DNA from: Rhodococcus koreensis
GTDB lineage: Bacteria; Actinomycetota; Actinomycetes; Mycobacteriales; Mycobacteriaceae
Length of the DNA stretch: 64,000 bases
Direction of reading: 5' to 3'
Assembly: GCF_900105905.1 (NCBI RefSeq)
Contig: NZ_FNSV01000005.1
Coordinates: 248,001-312,000 of the forward strand
Below the pieces are notes generated by a model. The model was not told the origin of the DNA. It searched no databases and worked only from the letters and a program-made list of their open reading frames with translations. Positions 1 through 9,039 of the stretch are shown here, one piece after another (within the stretch, counting starts at the first letter, position 1; each line of letters opens with the position of its first letter). The translations under genes and the position numbers were made by a program.

Positions 1-338
1 TCGCCGCAGAACGGGAAGTACTTCATACCGGCTTCCCGCACTCGGTCACGGACCGTCTCGGTGAATTGGCCGCCGGTGACGTATTCGATGCCGCAGTCCG
101 CAGCGAACGCCACCGCCTCCAACATTTCGGCCTCGCTGAAGTTGACGGCCTCGAGCACTGCGGTCTTGCCGGCCTCGCGGAAGTCTGCGACCAGCCGCTC
201 CGACTCCGTTGCCGATAGCCCGACGTCCTTGAACCCCCAGAACGTCACCGGTAGATCGGCCGCTTCGTCGAACACTGCGCGGGCGTTCGGCACCGTCACG
301 TCGTTGTGGGTCAGCATGACGATGATCTCTGGCTTCAT
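1..338 (-). CDS. TIM-barrel-like protein, N-terminal part (runs off left edge)
   Basis: The N-terminal 112 residues are present and the gene leaves the window at base 1. The ATG at 338 is preceded on its own strand by an AGGAG box. The protein opens MKPEIIVMLTHNDVT and continues with WGFKDVG and VEAVNF/TGG-type segments. It aligns without gaps to the complete 229-residue paralogue at 13188-13877. Alternating short hydrophobic strands ending in Asp or Gly, and the closing KYFPFCGD, look like a (beta/alpha)8 barrel. I cannot name the reaction. It diverges from a gntR gene across a palindromic operator, as its paralogues do, so the GntR protein probably controls it. Confidence 0.75.
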   Translation of the reverse strand, partial: MKPEIIVMLTHNDVTVPNARAVFDEAADLPVTFWGFKDVGLSATESERLVADFREAGKTAVLEAVNFSEAEMLEAVAFAADCGIEYVTGGQFTETVRDRVREAGMKYFPFCG

Positions 339-395
339 GTTCTCCTACTTCACTTGATTGTCATCGACTCGACGGCGTCGATTGGTTCTATATCT

Positions 396-415
396 GATGT
401 AGTTGTCTTACATCT
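396..415. promoter_or_regulatory. Candidate GntR operator A
   Basis: GATGTA-N7-TACATC is a perfect inverted repeat, and inside it AGTTGT-N3-ACATCT matches the AGTTGT-N3-ACAACT palindrome found at the other junctions. It lies between the divergent TIM-barrel-like and gntR genes. The TTGT-N3-ACAA core fits sites bound by GntR-superfamily dimers. Confidence 0.6.
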
Positions 416-491
416 TTGCTAAGAACCGTAACGAGGGTCACAGACCCTGTCAATGCTTGATCGACGTTGGAGTTACGGGCATGCTGAGCGC

Positions 492-1283
492 ATGGAGCGC
501 GCGTACTCGGGGGACTCGACGGCGGCATCTGAAATGGGCTCTGCTGGCGAGTCAACCAAGATCAGCGCCTCGGCTCGAGCAGCACTCATGCTGCGGCGCC
601 GGTTGTCTGATGAATTCTGGACCGCGGGGGATCGACTTCCGTCGGAACCCGTGCTCGCAAAACAACTCGAGGTGAGCAGGGTCAGTCTTCGCGCCGCGCT
701 TGCGCAGCTCGAGACCGAGGGGCTGATCACCCGCCGACACGGTTCCGGAACCTACGTCAATTCGGTGCGCCCGCTGGTGCGCAGCCTGCACAACAACATC
801 GGCGCCGACCAACTCATCAGGTCGAAGGGGCACACTCCAGGGATCGCGGAGATGTCTTGGCGGAAAATCAAGGCCGACACCAAGGTGGCGGGCTGCCTGG
901 GGCTGAAGGTGGGAGCACCGATCGTGGATCTGTACCGCGTACGAACATCCGACGAAACGCCGGTTACCATCGAGCACGACTACTTCTCCGCAGATCTCGT
1001 CCCTCCCGGCCCGATCACCATGGGGCCCTCCCTCTATTCGTTCCTGTCCGACATCTGTGGCGCCGAGGTCGTGTTCGGAGTTGCCGACCTGGAGCCCGCA
1101 CGAGCGGGATCCGAGTACGGCGCAGTCTTCGGAGTCGACCCTGACGAGCTGTGCATGGTCATCCGGCAAACCGATTACACGGAGGCGGAGCAACCGGTTT
1201 CTTACTCGGTCGAGTACCACTTGGCGAGCGCCTTTGATTTTCAGCTGATCCGACGAGGCCCCGCGCGCCCGGCTGGCGACTGA
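492..1283 (+). CDS. GntR/HutC-family transcriptional regulator (copy A)
   Basis: This is a one-component regulator with an N-terminal winged helix (LPSEPVLAKQLEVSRVSLR, then RRHGSGTYV, the family signature) and a C-terminal UTRA ligand domain ending VSYSVEYHL. From the ATG at 492 it is 263 residues long. An in-frame ATG at 453 exists, but the 492 start matches the start of paralogue C (21613) residue for residue. It is divergent from the TIM-barrel-like gene with operator A between them, and it precedes the first dioxygenase cassette. It probably represses its neighbours and is released by a pathway metabolite; the ligand is unknown. Confidence 0.88.
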   Translation: MERAYSGDSTAASEMGSAGESTKISASARAALMLRRRLSDEFWTAGDRLPSEPVLAKQLEVSRVSLRAALAQLETEGLITRRHGSGTYVNSVRPLVRSLHNNIGADQLIRSKGHTPGIAEMSWRKIKADTKVAGCLGLKVGAPIVDLYRVRTSDETPVTIEHDYFSADLVPPGPITMGPSLYSFLSDICGAEVVFGVADLEPARAGSEYGAVFGVDPDELCMVIRQTDYTEAEQPVSYSVEYHLASAFDFQLIRRGPARPAGD

Positions 1284-1755
1284 ACAACACCACCCGACTC
1301 TCCGAATGAGGCTGCCGGGCCGGGCAATCAGATCGAATAGGTGATCACACACAGCCGGAGACTCGGGCAAACGGTGGGTTGGGTTCACGATCGGCTTGTG
1401 CGGGGCGAGCCACGTGATGAAGAACGGGGTGAACAACGAATCGGTCATGTCTCGAACCTTCACCGGACTGGCAGCAAGGATGCGGCGCAGGGGCGGACCG
1501 CTCACAGTTGAGTGTGTGCGCGAAGGTCGGCACCCGCTAGGCTCGCTTCCGAGATTGTCCAGGATGAGTCATAAGTGAGGGTCGCTCGCGCGATCGAGGG
1601 GTGGCAACGACCGACGGCACTGAACTAGTGGTCAGGACTGTTTCGTCCAATGTATTCATATCGCACACGACCTACGACCAGACGACCTGTCGCCCTCCAG
1701 CGTTAATTATTTCTGGGTCACTTCGTGACGAAACCAGCAATAGACACCACCTCTC
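1284..1755. other. Non-coding stretch between gntR A and the dioxygenase A promoter
   Basis: No reading frame here has a ribosome site or recognisable similarity. I see no strong hairpin. It ends at the inverted repeat of the dioxygenase promoter. Confidence 0.5.
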
Positions 1756-1821
1756 AAACCGTGAAAATTTTTCGCACGGTTTCGTCGAGATTTATGCGCT
1801 TTACTGTGGCTGTGATCTGCG
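1756..1821 (+). promoter_or_regulatory. Dioxygenase A upstream control block
   Basis: A perfect inverted repeat AAACCGTG-N11-CACGGTTT (1756-1782) is followed by a 32-base block (1790-1821) that is identical to 6814-6845 ahead of dioxygenase B. The palindrome is related to the one at 6784-6802 but unlike the GntR operator. It may therefore bind the LysR protein or another factor. The conserved block could be the core promoter, or the start of a small upstream ORF (ATG at 1794) encoding MRFTVAVIC. Confidence 0.55.
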
Positions 1822-1911
1822 TAACCATTCACGTGTCGCCTTTGCAGCGACCGCCCCGGCGGTCAGCCCGACACATCGGCTCATCGATAAACAGACCTCA
1901 GGAGTAACCGC

Positions 1912-2916
1912 ATGTCCGACGCATCTGTCAACCGGTTCGCCAGCAAGCAAACCGCCTTCCACGAGATCCCCATCATCGACATTGCGGCCCTTGTCGACGG
2001 AAGCGACGTCGAGGGTGTCGCACGTCAGATCGGGGACTCGTGCGAGAAGGTCGGGTTCTTCTATGTGAAGAACCACGGAGTTCCCTCCGAGCTGGTCAAG
2101 CGCATGTACGCGGTCACCGAGGAGTTTTTCGCCCTGCCCGAGGAGGTCAAGGACAACGTGCACGTCGCGAAGTCCGGCCCGACGGTCCGCGGATACATCC
2201 CGCCGTCCGCCGAGAATGCGGACCAGGACAAGAAGACCGCAGATCTCAAGGAGGCCTTCGACTACGGCGCAAAGCAGGAGGCGGTGGCGCCGTTCTTCGG
2301 ACCGAACCTGATGCCGGCAGAATTCCCCGAGTTCGAGGCCACCTGCGACGAGTACTACACCGCCATGCGAACCCTGGCCCGCAAGCTGGTCAGTGGGTTC
2401 GCGATCAGCCTCGGCCTGGAGCCCGACTACTTCGAGCGTATGCAGACCAACCCGATCACCATCCAGCGCCTCCTGCACTACCCGCCGCAGAACCCGGACG
2501 ACGACCAGGCGATCGGCATCGGCGCCCACACCGACAAGGGCATTCTCACGATCCTCTCCCAGGACAGCGTCGGCGGACTGCAGGTGCAGAACAAGGACGG
2601 GGAATGGATCAGCGCCCCGCCCGTCGAGGACGCCTTCGTCATCAACATCGGTGACCTAGTCGCCAAGATGACGAACGGAAAGTACTCGTCGACAGTCCAC
2701 CGCGTGGTGAACGAAAGCGGCGCCGAGCGCTACTCCGTCGCGTTCTTCATCGACCTCGATTTCGACGCACCGGTCGAGACACTGCCGACCTGCGTCGATG
2801 CCGATCACCCTGCCGACCCGAACCCGTTCACCTGCGGCGAATACAAGACCCAGTGGTTCACGCACGTGTACCCGCACCTGCGGGACCAGCCCGAGATCCT
2901 GACCGCCCACGCCTGA
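1912..2916 (+). CDS. Fe(II)/2-oxoglutarate-type dioxygenase, isopenicillin N synthase family (copy A)
   Basis: A 334-residue soluble oxygenase. The N-terminal DIOX_N part (IPIIDIAALVDG) is followed by the double-stranded beta-helix with the metal triad His206-x-Asp208 (GAHTDKG) and His263 (STVHRVVN). The co-substrate motif is RYS at 273-275. Length and motif spacing are normal for the family, and an AGGAG box precedes the ATG. It probably hydroxylates or oxidises a small substrate, using 2-oxoglutarate if the RxS motif is used in the usual way. The substrate cannot be read from sequence. A near-identical paralogue lies at 6939-7943. The following lysR and ldh genes are decayed here but intact behind copy B, so this copy was kept while its cassette partners were lost. 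Confidence 0.92.
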   Translation: MSDASVNRFASKQTAFHEIPIIDIAALVDGSDVEGVARQIGDSCEKVGFFYVKNHGVPSELVKRMYAVTEEFFALPEEVKDNVHVAKSGPTVRGYIPPSAENADQDKKTADLKEAFDYGAKQEAVAPFFGPNLMPAEFPEFEATCDEYYTAMRTLARKLVSGFAISLGLEPDYFERMQTNPITIQRLLHYPPQNPDDDQAIGIGAHTDKGILTILSQDSVGGLQVQNKDGEWISAPPVEDAFVINIGDLVAKMTNGKYSSTVHRVVNESGAERYSVAFFIDLDFDAPVETLPTCVDADHPADPNPFTCGEYKTQWFTHVYPHLRDQPEILTAHA

Positions 2917-2924
2917 CAGGCACC

Positions 2925-2962
2925 CAGCAGTGGGCTTCGGCAGAAACCGAAGCCCACTGCTG
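2925..2962 (+). terminator. Intrinsic-type hairpin after dioxygenase A
   Basis: A perfect 16-bp stem (CAGCAGTGGGCTTCGG and its complement) with a 6-base loop starts nine bases after the stop codon. The paralogous gene has a hairpin at the same place with a related but changed stem, so the structure is conserved. Confidence 0.8.
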
Positions 2963-3029
2963 TCGCTTCCTCCGAAAATCGTGGATCGTCGAACACTGCC
3001 GCCACCGTCCAGCCGTGAAACCAACCGCG

Positions 3030-3890
3030 GTGCGTGACCCGAGGCTCATGTTCATCCAGGCGGTGGACCAGTACGGACACGTCACGCCTGTGGCAAACGC
3101 CGCATCGTCGGCGATCTGCTATCAACTGCGTCCACTGGCAGAGCTGCTCGGAGTCACACTGCTCGATCCGTCTCGCCGCGGCATCAAACTCACACAGGCG
3201 GCACGGGACTCATCTTGCGCCACAAGCCCATCATGCAGATTCAGCAGGAGTGGGCACACAGCGAGCTCGCGGCCACCTCGGACGAACCCTCGGGCGCTCA
3301 CCCTTTGCGGATTCTGCACCAACTAGTGCCGTACGCGGCGGCGGCCTGAGCGCTCGCCACCCCTGACTCGGTTCGACTGACGCAGGGCCCGCCGACTGCT
3401 CCGACTACTCAAGATGTCGGCGGCCGATCCTGCGCTGGTCATGGCGACCGCGGACTCCCTCCCCCGCACGATCGCCTCTTGGATCAACAGCTGCTCGTGG
3501 ACGATCCCCTAGACCTCGTCGTCCCGACGAACCGTCCACTCGCCTCGCCGAGCGCGTCACCCTCGACCAGTCCGCCGCGGAATCGTGGATCACCAGCAGG
3601 CCGGAGCGCTCCCATCATCGCCCTCGCCGCCTGTGCCGCTGCGGGTTTCACACCAAAGCTGGTTCGCCAAGCAAATGAGTGGGAGGCCAGTGCCGCGATG
3701 GCGTCGCAGGAGCTGGGTGTGACGCTCGTGCCGCGGCTGGGTGACTTGACTCAGAATAGGCAGTCACCCCACACCCGGTTGTCGGGTGAGCCCGTGCCCG
3801 CGCGCCGAATCGTCGCCGCCCCACGAGACGGCGCTTCGATCCACCCGATCGTCGCGGACGACCCCGGCTTTGGTCCGATCCAGATGCTAA
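3030..3890 (+). pseudogene. Decayed LysR-family regulator
   Basis: The remnant begins GTG CGT GAC CCG AGG CTC and aligns with the intact LysR gene at 8068-9039. Recognisable pieces are the helix-turn-helix part (AICYQLRPLAELLGV, RRGIKLTQAARD), then LLVDDPLDLVVPTNRPLAS and VTLVPRLGDL. They fall in different reading frames, with deletions around 3210-3480 and a frame change near 3540. It occupies the same place relative to dioxygenase A as the intact gene does relative to dioxygenase B. It is therefore the dead half of a cassette duplication. Confidence 0.8.
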
Positions 3891-3964
3891 CGAAAGTATT
3901 CGGAGCTATCCGGCGGAATCAGCGCGGCCACAAGACAGACCACAGACCGCGAAGGACACCACAC

Positions 3965-4745
3965 ATGCCGGCGTTGCTCGAGCTACGGTTCCTTGAGAGG
4001 AAATCGCGCGACTCGCCGAGAACGCAATGGAACGCCCGCGGTATCGGATCGGGGAGGCCAAACTACTCGCAGACGCCGCTGGATTCGCCGAGGACCGAGG
4101 CGTGCGCGAAGTCGGTCGCTCATCTTCTCGACTATCTTCGCGCCCTCGACGACGGACGGCTGGAGGCGGCTGCAATACCGGCAGTGGACCGACGGGCAGG
4201 TTCCGCACGGGGTTCGATTCGGCGATCGACGATCTCGTCGCAGCAGCACGGTCCGAGGGGTCACGATGTTCCCGCATTCGAAATGCCTCGCCGGTGGCCA
4301 CCTCTGGTGGCTCACCGAACGTCTCTCGACACACGGTCGTGCGGCGCTCGGCGCTACCAACTCCCCCGCGCTTCTCACCGCTGCGCCCGGCAGCGTCCGC
4401 TTACTGGGAACCGATATCCGTACTAGTTCACCCAGATGGCAGACGAGCGACGCCGCCGGCAACCGACGACCCTTGCCTGTGGCTAGGCGCCCGAAACGGG
4501 TGCGTGGGGGAACTGGCGCTCCATCCCTTGACTCAGGCTCGCCGAAGCCCGGGATCGGATGTTCATACTGGCGATCGACGTAGCAAGCTTCACACGACTT
4601 CGCCTCCAGAGCGGATGTGCACGTGTTCCGCGTCGGCGCGCAGCGCATCAGCACGCCGGCCACTTCACGGGTGGAGCCGCCTATCCAAAAATCTCCTCCT
4701 CGCCAATGTCCTCGACGCGCGGTGGGGTAGCAGTCAGTCCCAAAC
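3965..4745 (+). pseudogene. Decayed Ldh2-type (malate/L-lactate family) dehydrogenase
   Basis: Fragments match the intact gene at 9036-10052: VAHLLDYLRALDDGRLEA, then LWWLTERLSTHGRAALGAT, then LLGT and MFILAID. They are spread over all three frames and separated by deletions. The order ψlysR-ψldh mirrors the intact lysR-ldh pair. No functional product is expected. Confidence 0.78.
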
Positions 4746-4816
4746 AGAAACGATCACCGTCGCACTCGTTCGAGAGCCACGGCGATCCTTTCGTTCAGGA
4801 TTCCCGAGGAATTGAA

Positions 4817-5164
4817 TCACTTCTCCGATGGCAGAGTCGGGCCACCAGCCCAGGCCATGACAACCGGGGCCGCACTGCGGTTGTGGATGCGGTGAGGAAC
4901 TGTGGGCGGCACGGCCCACGCGTCACCTGCCTTGAGGAAATACTCATTCGAGCCGTCGTCGAGGTACCCCTCGCCGGAGACACAGAAGAAGACCTCCCAG
5001 GTACCTGCGTGACCCTGATCCACGTCACCGGTATCGCCCGGCTGAACCGTGGAAGTACCAAACCACATCGCGTCGTTGCGGAAATACTCACGACACAGCT
5101 CGGGGCCCTCGTAGAAGACCTCAGCGTCATCCTGCCGAATGATGTACGGCGTCTCGGTCGTCAT
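4817..5164 (-). CDS. Small cupin-domain protein
   Basis: A 115-residue single-domain cupin. Motif 1 is G-x-HAGTWEVFFCVSGEGY and motif 2 is GDAWAVPPTVPHRIHN, with a His in each; the Glu of the first motif is part of WEVFF. Such proteins usually hold one metal and act as small isomerases, dioxygenases or ligand binders. The ATG at 5164 is preceded on its strand by a GAGGAGCAC box. It diverges from the operator at 5214-5230. It therefore sits where the TIM-barrel-like gene sits at the other gntR junctions, and is probably under the same control. Confidence 0.82.
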   Translation of the reverse strand: MTTETPYIIRQDDAEVFYEGPELCREYFRNDAMWFGTSTVQPGDTGDVDQGHAGTWEVFFCVSGEGYLDDGSNEYFLKAGDAWAVPPTVPHRIHNRSAAPVVMAWAGGPTLPSEK

Positions 5165-5213
5165 GATCGTGCTCCTCGATGGTTACTGGGGTACTGACAC
5201 AGTTACTGGACTA

Positions 5214-5230
5214 TAGTTGTCCTACAACTA
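5214..5230. promoter_or_regulatory. GntR operator D, perfect palindrome
   Basis: TAGTTGT-CCT-ACAACTA is a perfect inverted repeat 50 bases upstream of the cupin start. The same core recurs at 14021, 15720 and 21514. About 40 bases to the right, a CTGTCAAT block also matches the leaders of the other gntR copies. This was therefore once a complete gntR junction. Confidence 0.72.
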
Positions 5231-5292
5231 CGCAACGGTTAGAACATACGTTGCGCGTATCACATCTGTCAATGGACCTAGCAAAGTTCCCC

Positions 5293-5322
5293 GCGCTCAC
5301 ACCCGTCGATGGGTGTGAGCGC
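5293..5322. terminator. Strong hairpin in the cupin / 75-residue-protein interval
   Basis: A perfect 12-bp stem (GCGCTCACACCC / GGGTGTGAGCGC) with a 6-base loop. No gene ends immediately before it. It may insulate the operator region or be a relic. The rest of 5231-5768 holds no recognisable gene. Confidence 0.5.
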
Positions 5323-5768
5323 CCAGATGTTCGAGGCTCATGCTTGAGTGCTGCATTCTCCGACGCGGAAAATGTCATCCAGATCGGAGGGTCTGTTAGC
5401 ATGCATCAGACAAGGTTCTATCGAATTGTCTATTCCTCCTTAAGCAATGGAATCAGACGGAGCGACTTAGTTCCTGCGTGATGACGGAAAAACGACCTCG
5501 TTCATGTCGCATCACCAACACAGCGGGCGGAAGCCGACACTCACGGCTGACCGGCAAGCCTCGCCATCGACATCACGACACTGGTTGTCCATCTACAGAT
5601 AGGCACCACAGACAACCCATCTCCCCCAGCCGTTACGATCCCAAAGCCAACAGGAACTTGTTCAATGCCCGAATCTGAACGCTCGAGGCGCGTCCGCCCC
5701 CTCGGAACCTCGAACGAACTCGAACTCGGCTACTAAGAATCGGCGGCCCAAACCTCAAAGGACCATCC

Positions 5769-5996
5769 GTGAACATCAGCACCACTTCCCCTGCTCGTCC
5801 TGGATCCTTCATCCGAAGGCTTAACCCGTGCGGACATCGCACCGGCCAATGGGCCCAGATACTCACCACATCAATCGCACATGACCAGGAACACTTCCTC
5901 GTCATCTACCACGACAGCGAAACCGAACTACTTCCGGCCGAAGCGCCCGGACAACACTACGAATTCGGCCCGGTGCCCGCCCACTGGAACTCCTGA
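5769..5996 (+). CDS. Conserved 75-residue hypothetical protein (copy A)
   Basis: The GTG start at 5769 gives 75 residues that match the ORF at 14353-14580 along the whole length. Conserved parts are RxNPCGHRTGQWAQIL, the middle QEHFLVIYHDS and the end YEFGP. It has no signal peptide or membrane segment. The conserved Cys-Gly-His and several acidic residues could bind metal, but that is a guess. I do not recognise the family. Both copies sit in the space where a gntR gene has decayed. Confidence 0.7.
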   Translation: MNISTTSPARPGSFIRRLNPCGHRTGQWAQILTTSIAHDQEHFLVIYHDSETELLPAEAPGQHYEFGPVPAHWNS

Positions 5997-6269
5997 ATCG
6001 ACACATCGGAGCGCGATAGCCGCTCTCGCTCTTACCCGGAAGCAGTATGTGGTGCCGATTCCCAACCGTCACCGGTTCGCCACCACCGAACTGAAACGAG
6101 CCAATCCCAACATCGCGAAAAAGGCCTCTCGTCGCTTCCCCCAAACGCCGAACATGCTGTCAGATTAGTCCTGCTGGCGCGGGACAGGCAGACAGGTGCG
6201 CCGTCGGAAAGCACGGTCGGATCCAATGGGTCGGTAACCAGCAACGTCGCCCGGTCAGCATTTCAATGC

Positions 6270-6744
6270 CTCCCACCAAACCCTAATACCGTCGAAGGGC
6301 GTCAGGATCCTCACCAGTGAGGCCACCGTTGGATACCACAAATTGTCGCCGAGGTGGACAACCCATCTCCAATGGATTTGCAGCGTTCGGAGTTCGGGCA
6401 AGGACAGAAAGCTGTACGCGACGGCCCGATCATGAGCGGCGACTCGCAGCAACTAGCTTGTCGTTCGTCACTGGTGGCGAACTATGTTGCGGCGCCGTAC
6501 TGGTAGCAGGCCGATCGTGGCCGCACTGGAATTGAGTTACCCAGTATTGAGAACTGCGGCATCGATGTGGTGTTCGGGTCGCAGGTCGAGGACCCGGCTG
6601 GATGGACCTCGGGTTCGCCCCCGCCTTCAGGGTCCGGACGAGCTCTGCAATGGCCATCCGGTAGATCGAGAGTCTGTCTCATACGCAGTTGATCACCACC
6701 GCATGAACGCGTTCGAGTTCATCTGGTCCGATGAGGCCCGGTGA
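6270..6744 (+). pseudogene. Decayed GntR/HutC regulator, C-terminal half (copy D)
   Basis: The last codons read ESVSYAVDHHRMNAFEF and match VSYSVEYHLASAFDF of gntR A. Upstream, the DNA for CGIDVVFG and DELCNGHP matches CGAEVVFG and DELCMVIRQ of copy A, with frame breaks. The similarity fades toward 6270 and the 5' half is lost. It sits directly upstream of dioxygenase B, as intact gntR A sits upstream of dioxygenase A. No product is expected. Confidence 0.68.
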
Positions 6745-6783
6745 ACCTGGTGGGCGAGGGACGAAAGACTCTGACCGGTCGAA

Positions 6784-6845
6784 CGTGAAAGAATTTTTCA
6801 CGGTCAGGTGCGAATTTATGCGCTTTACTGTGGCTGTGATCTGCG
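6784..6845 (+). promoter_or_regulatory. Dioxygenase B upstream control block
   Basis: The inverted repeat CGTGAAA-N5-TTTCACG (6784-6802) is nested in CTGACC...GGTCAG. It is followed by the 32-base block (6814-6845) shared exactly with dioxygenase A. An ATG at 6818 would open a 22-codon upstream ORF that begins with the same nine residues as the one before copy A. Confidence 0.55.
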
Positions 6846-6938
6846 CGACCATTCTTGTGTCGCCTTCAGAACCCGCTCGGCGGTAACCGCGACACATCAC
6901 ATCTTTGGCTCATCGGAAAGACCCCCAGGAGGAACCCT

Positions 6939-7943
6939 ATGTCCGACGCATCTGTCAACCGGTTTGCCAGCAAGCAAGTCGCCTTCCACGAGATCCCCGT
7001 CATCGACGTCGCAGCCCTTGTCGACGGAAGCGACGTCGAGGGTGTCGCGCGTCAGATCGGAGAATCCTGCGAGCAGGTCGGTTTCTTCTACGTGAAGAAC
7101 CATGGCGTTCCCGCCGAGCTCGTCAAGCGCATGTACGCGGCCACCGAGGAGCTCTTCGACCTTCCCGATGAGGCAAAGGCAAAAATTCGCGTCGAGAAGT
7201 CCGGTCCGACGGCTCGCGGATACATCTCCCCGTCTGCCGAGAACGCGGACCCGAATAAGACCACCGACCTCAAAGAGGCCTTCGATTACGGGGCGAAGCA
7301 GGAGACGGTGTCCCCGTTCTTCGGGCCGAACCTGATGCCCGAAGAACTCCCCGAGTTCGAAGCGACCTGCGACGAGTACTACGCCGCGATGCGCACGCTG
7401 GCCGGCAAGCTGGTCGGCGCGTTCGCGATCAGCCTGGGGCTCGAGCCCGACTACTTCGCGCGCATGCAGACCAACCCGATCACCATCCAGCGTTTGTTGC
7501 ATTACCCCCCGCAGGACCTCAACTCCGATGGCAACGCGATCGGCATCGGCGCCCACACCGACAAGGGCGTCCTGACGATCCTGTCGCAGGACAGCGTCGG
7601 CGGATTGCAGGTGCAGAACAAGGACGGGGAGTGGATCACAGCACCGCCGATCGAGGACGCCTTCGTCATCAACATCGGCGACCTGGTGCAGAAGATGACG
7701 AACGGGAAGTACTCGTCGACGGTCCACCGCGTGGTGAACGAAAGCGGCGCCGAGCGCTACTCGGTCGCCTTCTTCATCGACCTCGACTACGACGCCCTGG
7801 TGGAGACCGTTCCGACCTGCGTCGACGACGAACATCCCGCCGACCCCGCCCCCTACACCTGCGGCAAGTACAAGAACGATTGGTTCGTGAAGGTGTACCC
7901 GCACCTCAAGGACGGCATGGAGTTCGCCACCTCGAAGTCCTGA
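6939..7943 (+). CDS. Fe(II)/2-oxoglutarate-type dioxygenase, isopenicillin N synthase family (copy B)
   Basis: A 334-residue paralogue of the protein at 1912-2916, starting with the same MSDASVNRFASKQ and keeping every ligand: His206/Asp208 (GAHTDKG), the distal His in STVHRVVN and RYS for the co-substrate. The two proteins differ mainly in surface positions and by two compensating single-residue indels. The start is set by an AGGAGG box six bases upstream; an in-frame ATG at 6855 lacks such a box. It lies in an intact cassette with lysR and the ldh2 gene. The LysR protein may control it through the palindrome at 6784. Confidence 0.92.
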   Translation: MSDASVNRFASKQVAFHEIPVIDVAALVDGSDVEGVARQIGESCEQVGFFYVKNHGVPAELVKRMYAATEELFDLPDEAKAKIRVEKSGPTARGYISPSAENADPNKTTDLKEAFDYGAKQETVSPFFGPNLMPEELPEFEATCDEYYAAMRTLAGKLVGAFAISLGLEPDYFARMQTNPITIQRLLHYPPQDLNSDGNAIGIGAHTDKGVLTILSQDSVGGLQVQNKDGEWITAPPIEDAFVINIGDLVQKMTNGKYSSTVHRVVNESGAERYSVAFFIDLDYDALVETVPTCVDDEHPADPAPYTCGKYKNDWFVKVYPHLKDGMEFATSKS

Positions 7944-7952
7944 CCTGCTCAG

Positions 7953-7996
7953 GGGCGATTGTAGGCTTCGACAGTTGCCGAAACCTACAATCGCCC
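7953..7996 (+). terminator. Hairpin after dioxygenase B
   Basis: A 13-bp perfect stem (GGGCGATTGTAGG / CCTACAATCGCCC), extended inside by TTCG/CGAA, lies ten bases after the stop. It is the counterpart of the hairpin at 2925. Confidence 0.8.
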
Positions 7997-8067
7997 TGTG
8001 CCCGGCGCAGGTGATACTGCATTTATTGTTGATCGGATGAAGGCACTATTCGAGTTCGGACGGTCCG

Positions 8068-9039
8068 ATGCTTGACCCCAGACTCAAGGTCCTGCAGGCA
8101 GTCGAGTTTTACGGAACTGTCACAGCCGCTGCAACTGCGCTGTCCTACACTCCATCGGCGATCTCCTACCAACTGCGCCAGTTGTCGGAGATGCTTGGGG
8201 TCGAATTGATCGAGCCCTCGGGCCGCGGAATCAAACTCACGCCGGCGGCACGCACCGTGTTACGGCACGCCGCCATCATGCAGGCTCAGTGGGAGAGAGC
8301 CCAGAGCGAACTCGCAGAAGCGGTAGACGAGCTGTCCGGCCCGTACACCCTGTGTGGGTTTTCCACGGCGTCAACACAATTGCTGCCGTACGCCGGCAAG
8401 ACTTTACGCGATCGCCATCCCCGCCTACGCGTGCACCTGGTTCAGGCCGATCCCGCCGAATGCTTCAGGCTGCTCCAAATGGAGGAGGCGGACCTCGCCC
8501 TGGTGATGGTGACCGCGGACTCCCCTCCCCTGGACGACCTCCGCTTTGACCAACAGTTCTTGGTGGACGACCCGTTGGATCTGGTCGTACCCGCGAATCA
8601 TCGGTTGGCATCCCGTCGACGAGTCACGCTCGCCGACGCCGCCGACGAGCCGTGGGTGGTCGGGACCCCCGGTGGGGCATACCATCAACTCACCGTGACA
8701 GCCTGTGTCGCAGCTGGATTCACACCCAATATCGCTCACCAGGCCGACGAGTGGGAGACCGGGGCGGCGATAGTTTCTCAGGACATGGGGGTCATGCTCG
8801 TGCCACGGCTGTGGCTACTGAGTTCGGAGTGGGCAGTCACCCGGATCCGGTTGTCAGGTGAACCTGTCCCCGTTCGCAAGATCGTCGCCGCCACTCGCAA
8901 AGGCGCCGCACGTCATCCGCTCGTCGCAGAGACACTCGAACTCGTCAAAGCACGATGCGACACGCTGTACTCGAATCCACCCGAAGGTTCCGGAAGTGCC
9001 CCGGAATCCCCAAACGACCCACGGAGACACGATTCATGA
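8068..9039 (+). CDS. LysR-family transcriptional regulator
   Basis: A 323-residue LTTR. The winged helix is at about 1-60 (LQAVEFYGTVTAAATALSY, SAISYQLRQLSEMLGV) and the two-lobed co-inducer domain at about 90-290 (LDLVVPANHRLA, GVMLVPRL). It shares ATGA with the following ldh2 gene, so the two are translationally coupled. It probably senses a substrate or product of the dioxygenase/dehydrogenase pair. Candidate targets are the paired palindromes ahead of both dioxygenases. A decayed copy lies at 3030-3890. Confidence 0.9.
   Translation: MLDPRLKVLQAVEFYGTVTAAATALSYTPSAISYQLRQLSEMLGVELIEPSGRGIKLTPAARTVLRHAAIMQAQWERAQSELAEAVDELSGPYTLCGFSTASTQLLPYAGKTLRDRHPRLRVHLVQADPAECFRLLQMEEADLALVMVTADSPPLDDLRFDQQFLVDDPLDLVVPANHRLASRRRVTLADAADEPWVVGTPGGAYHQLTVTACVAAGFTPNIAHQADEWETGAAIVSQDMGVMLVPRLWLLSSEWAVTRIRLSGEPVPVRKIVAATRKGAARHPLVAETLELVKARCDTLYSNPPEGSGSAPESPNDPRRHDS

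Noticed and set aside
552..1505. Long minus-strand frame (317 codons)
   Set aside because: It lies opposite the well-supported gntR A gene, has Arg/His/Val-rich composition and no ribosome site; a mirror of real coding sequence.
6818..6886. Upstream mini-ORF before dioxygenase B as an annotated gene
   Set aside because: It has no ribosome site of its own, and the shared block may equally be promoter DNA; kept only as a finding.
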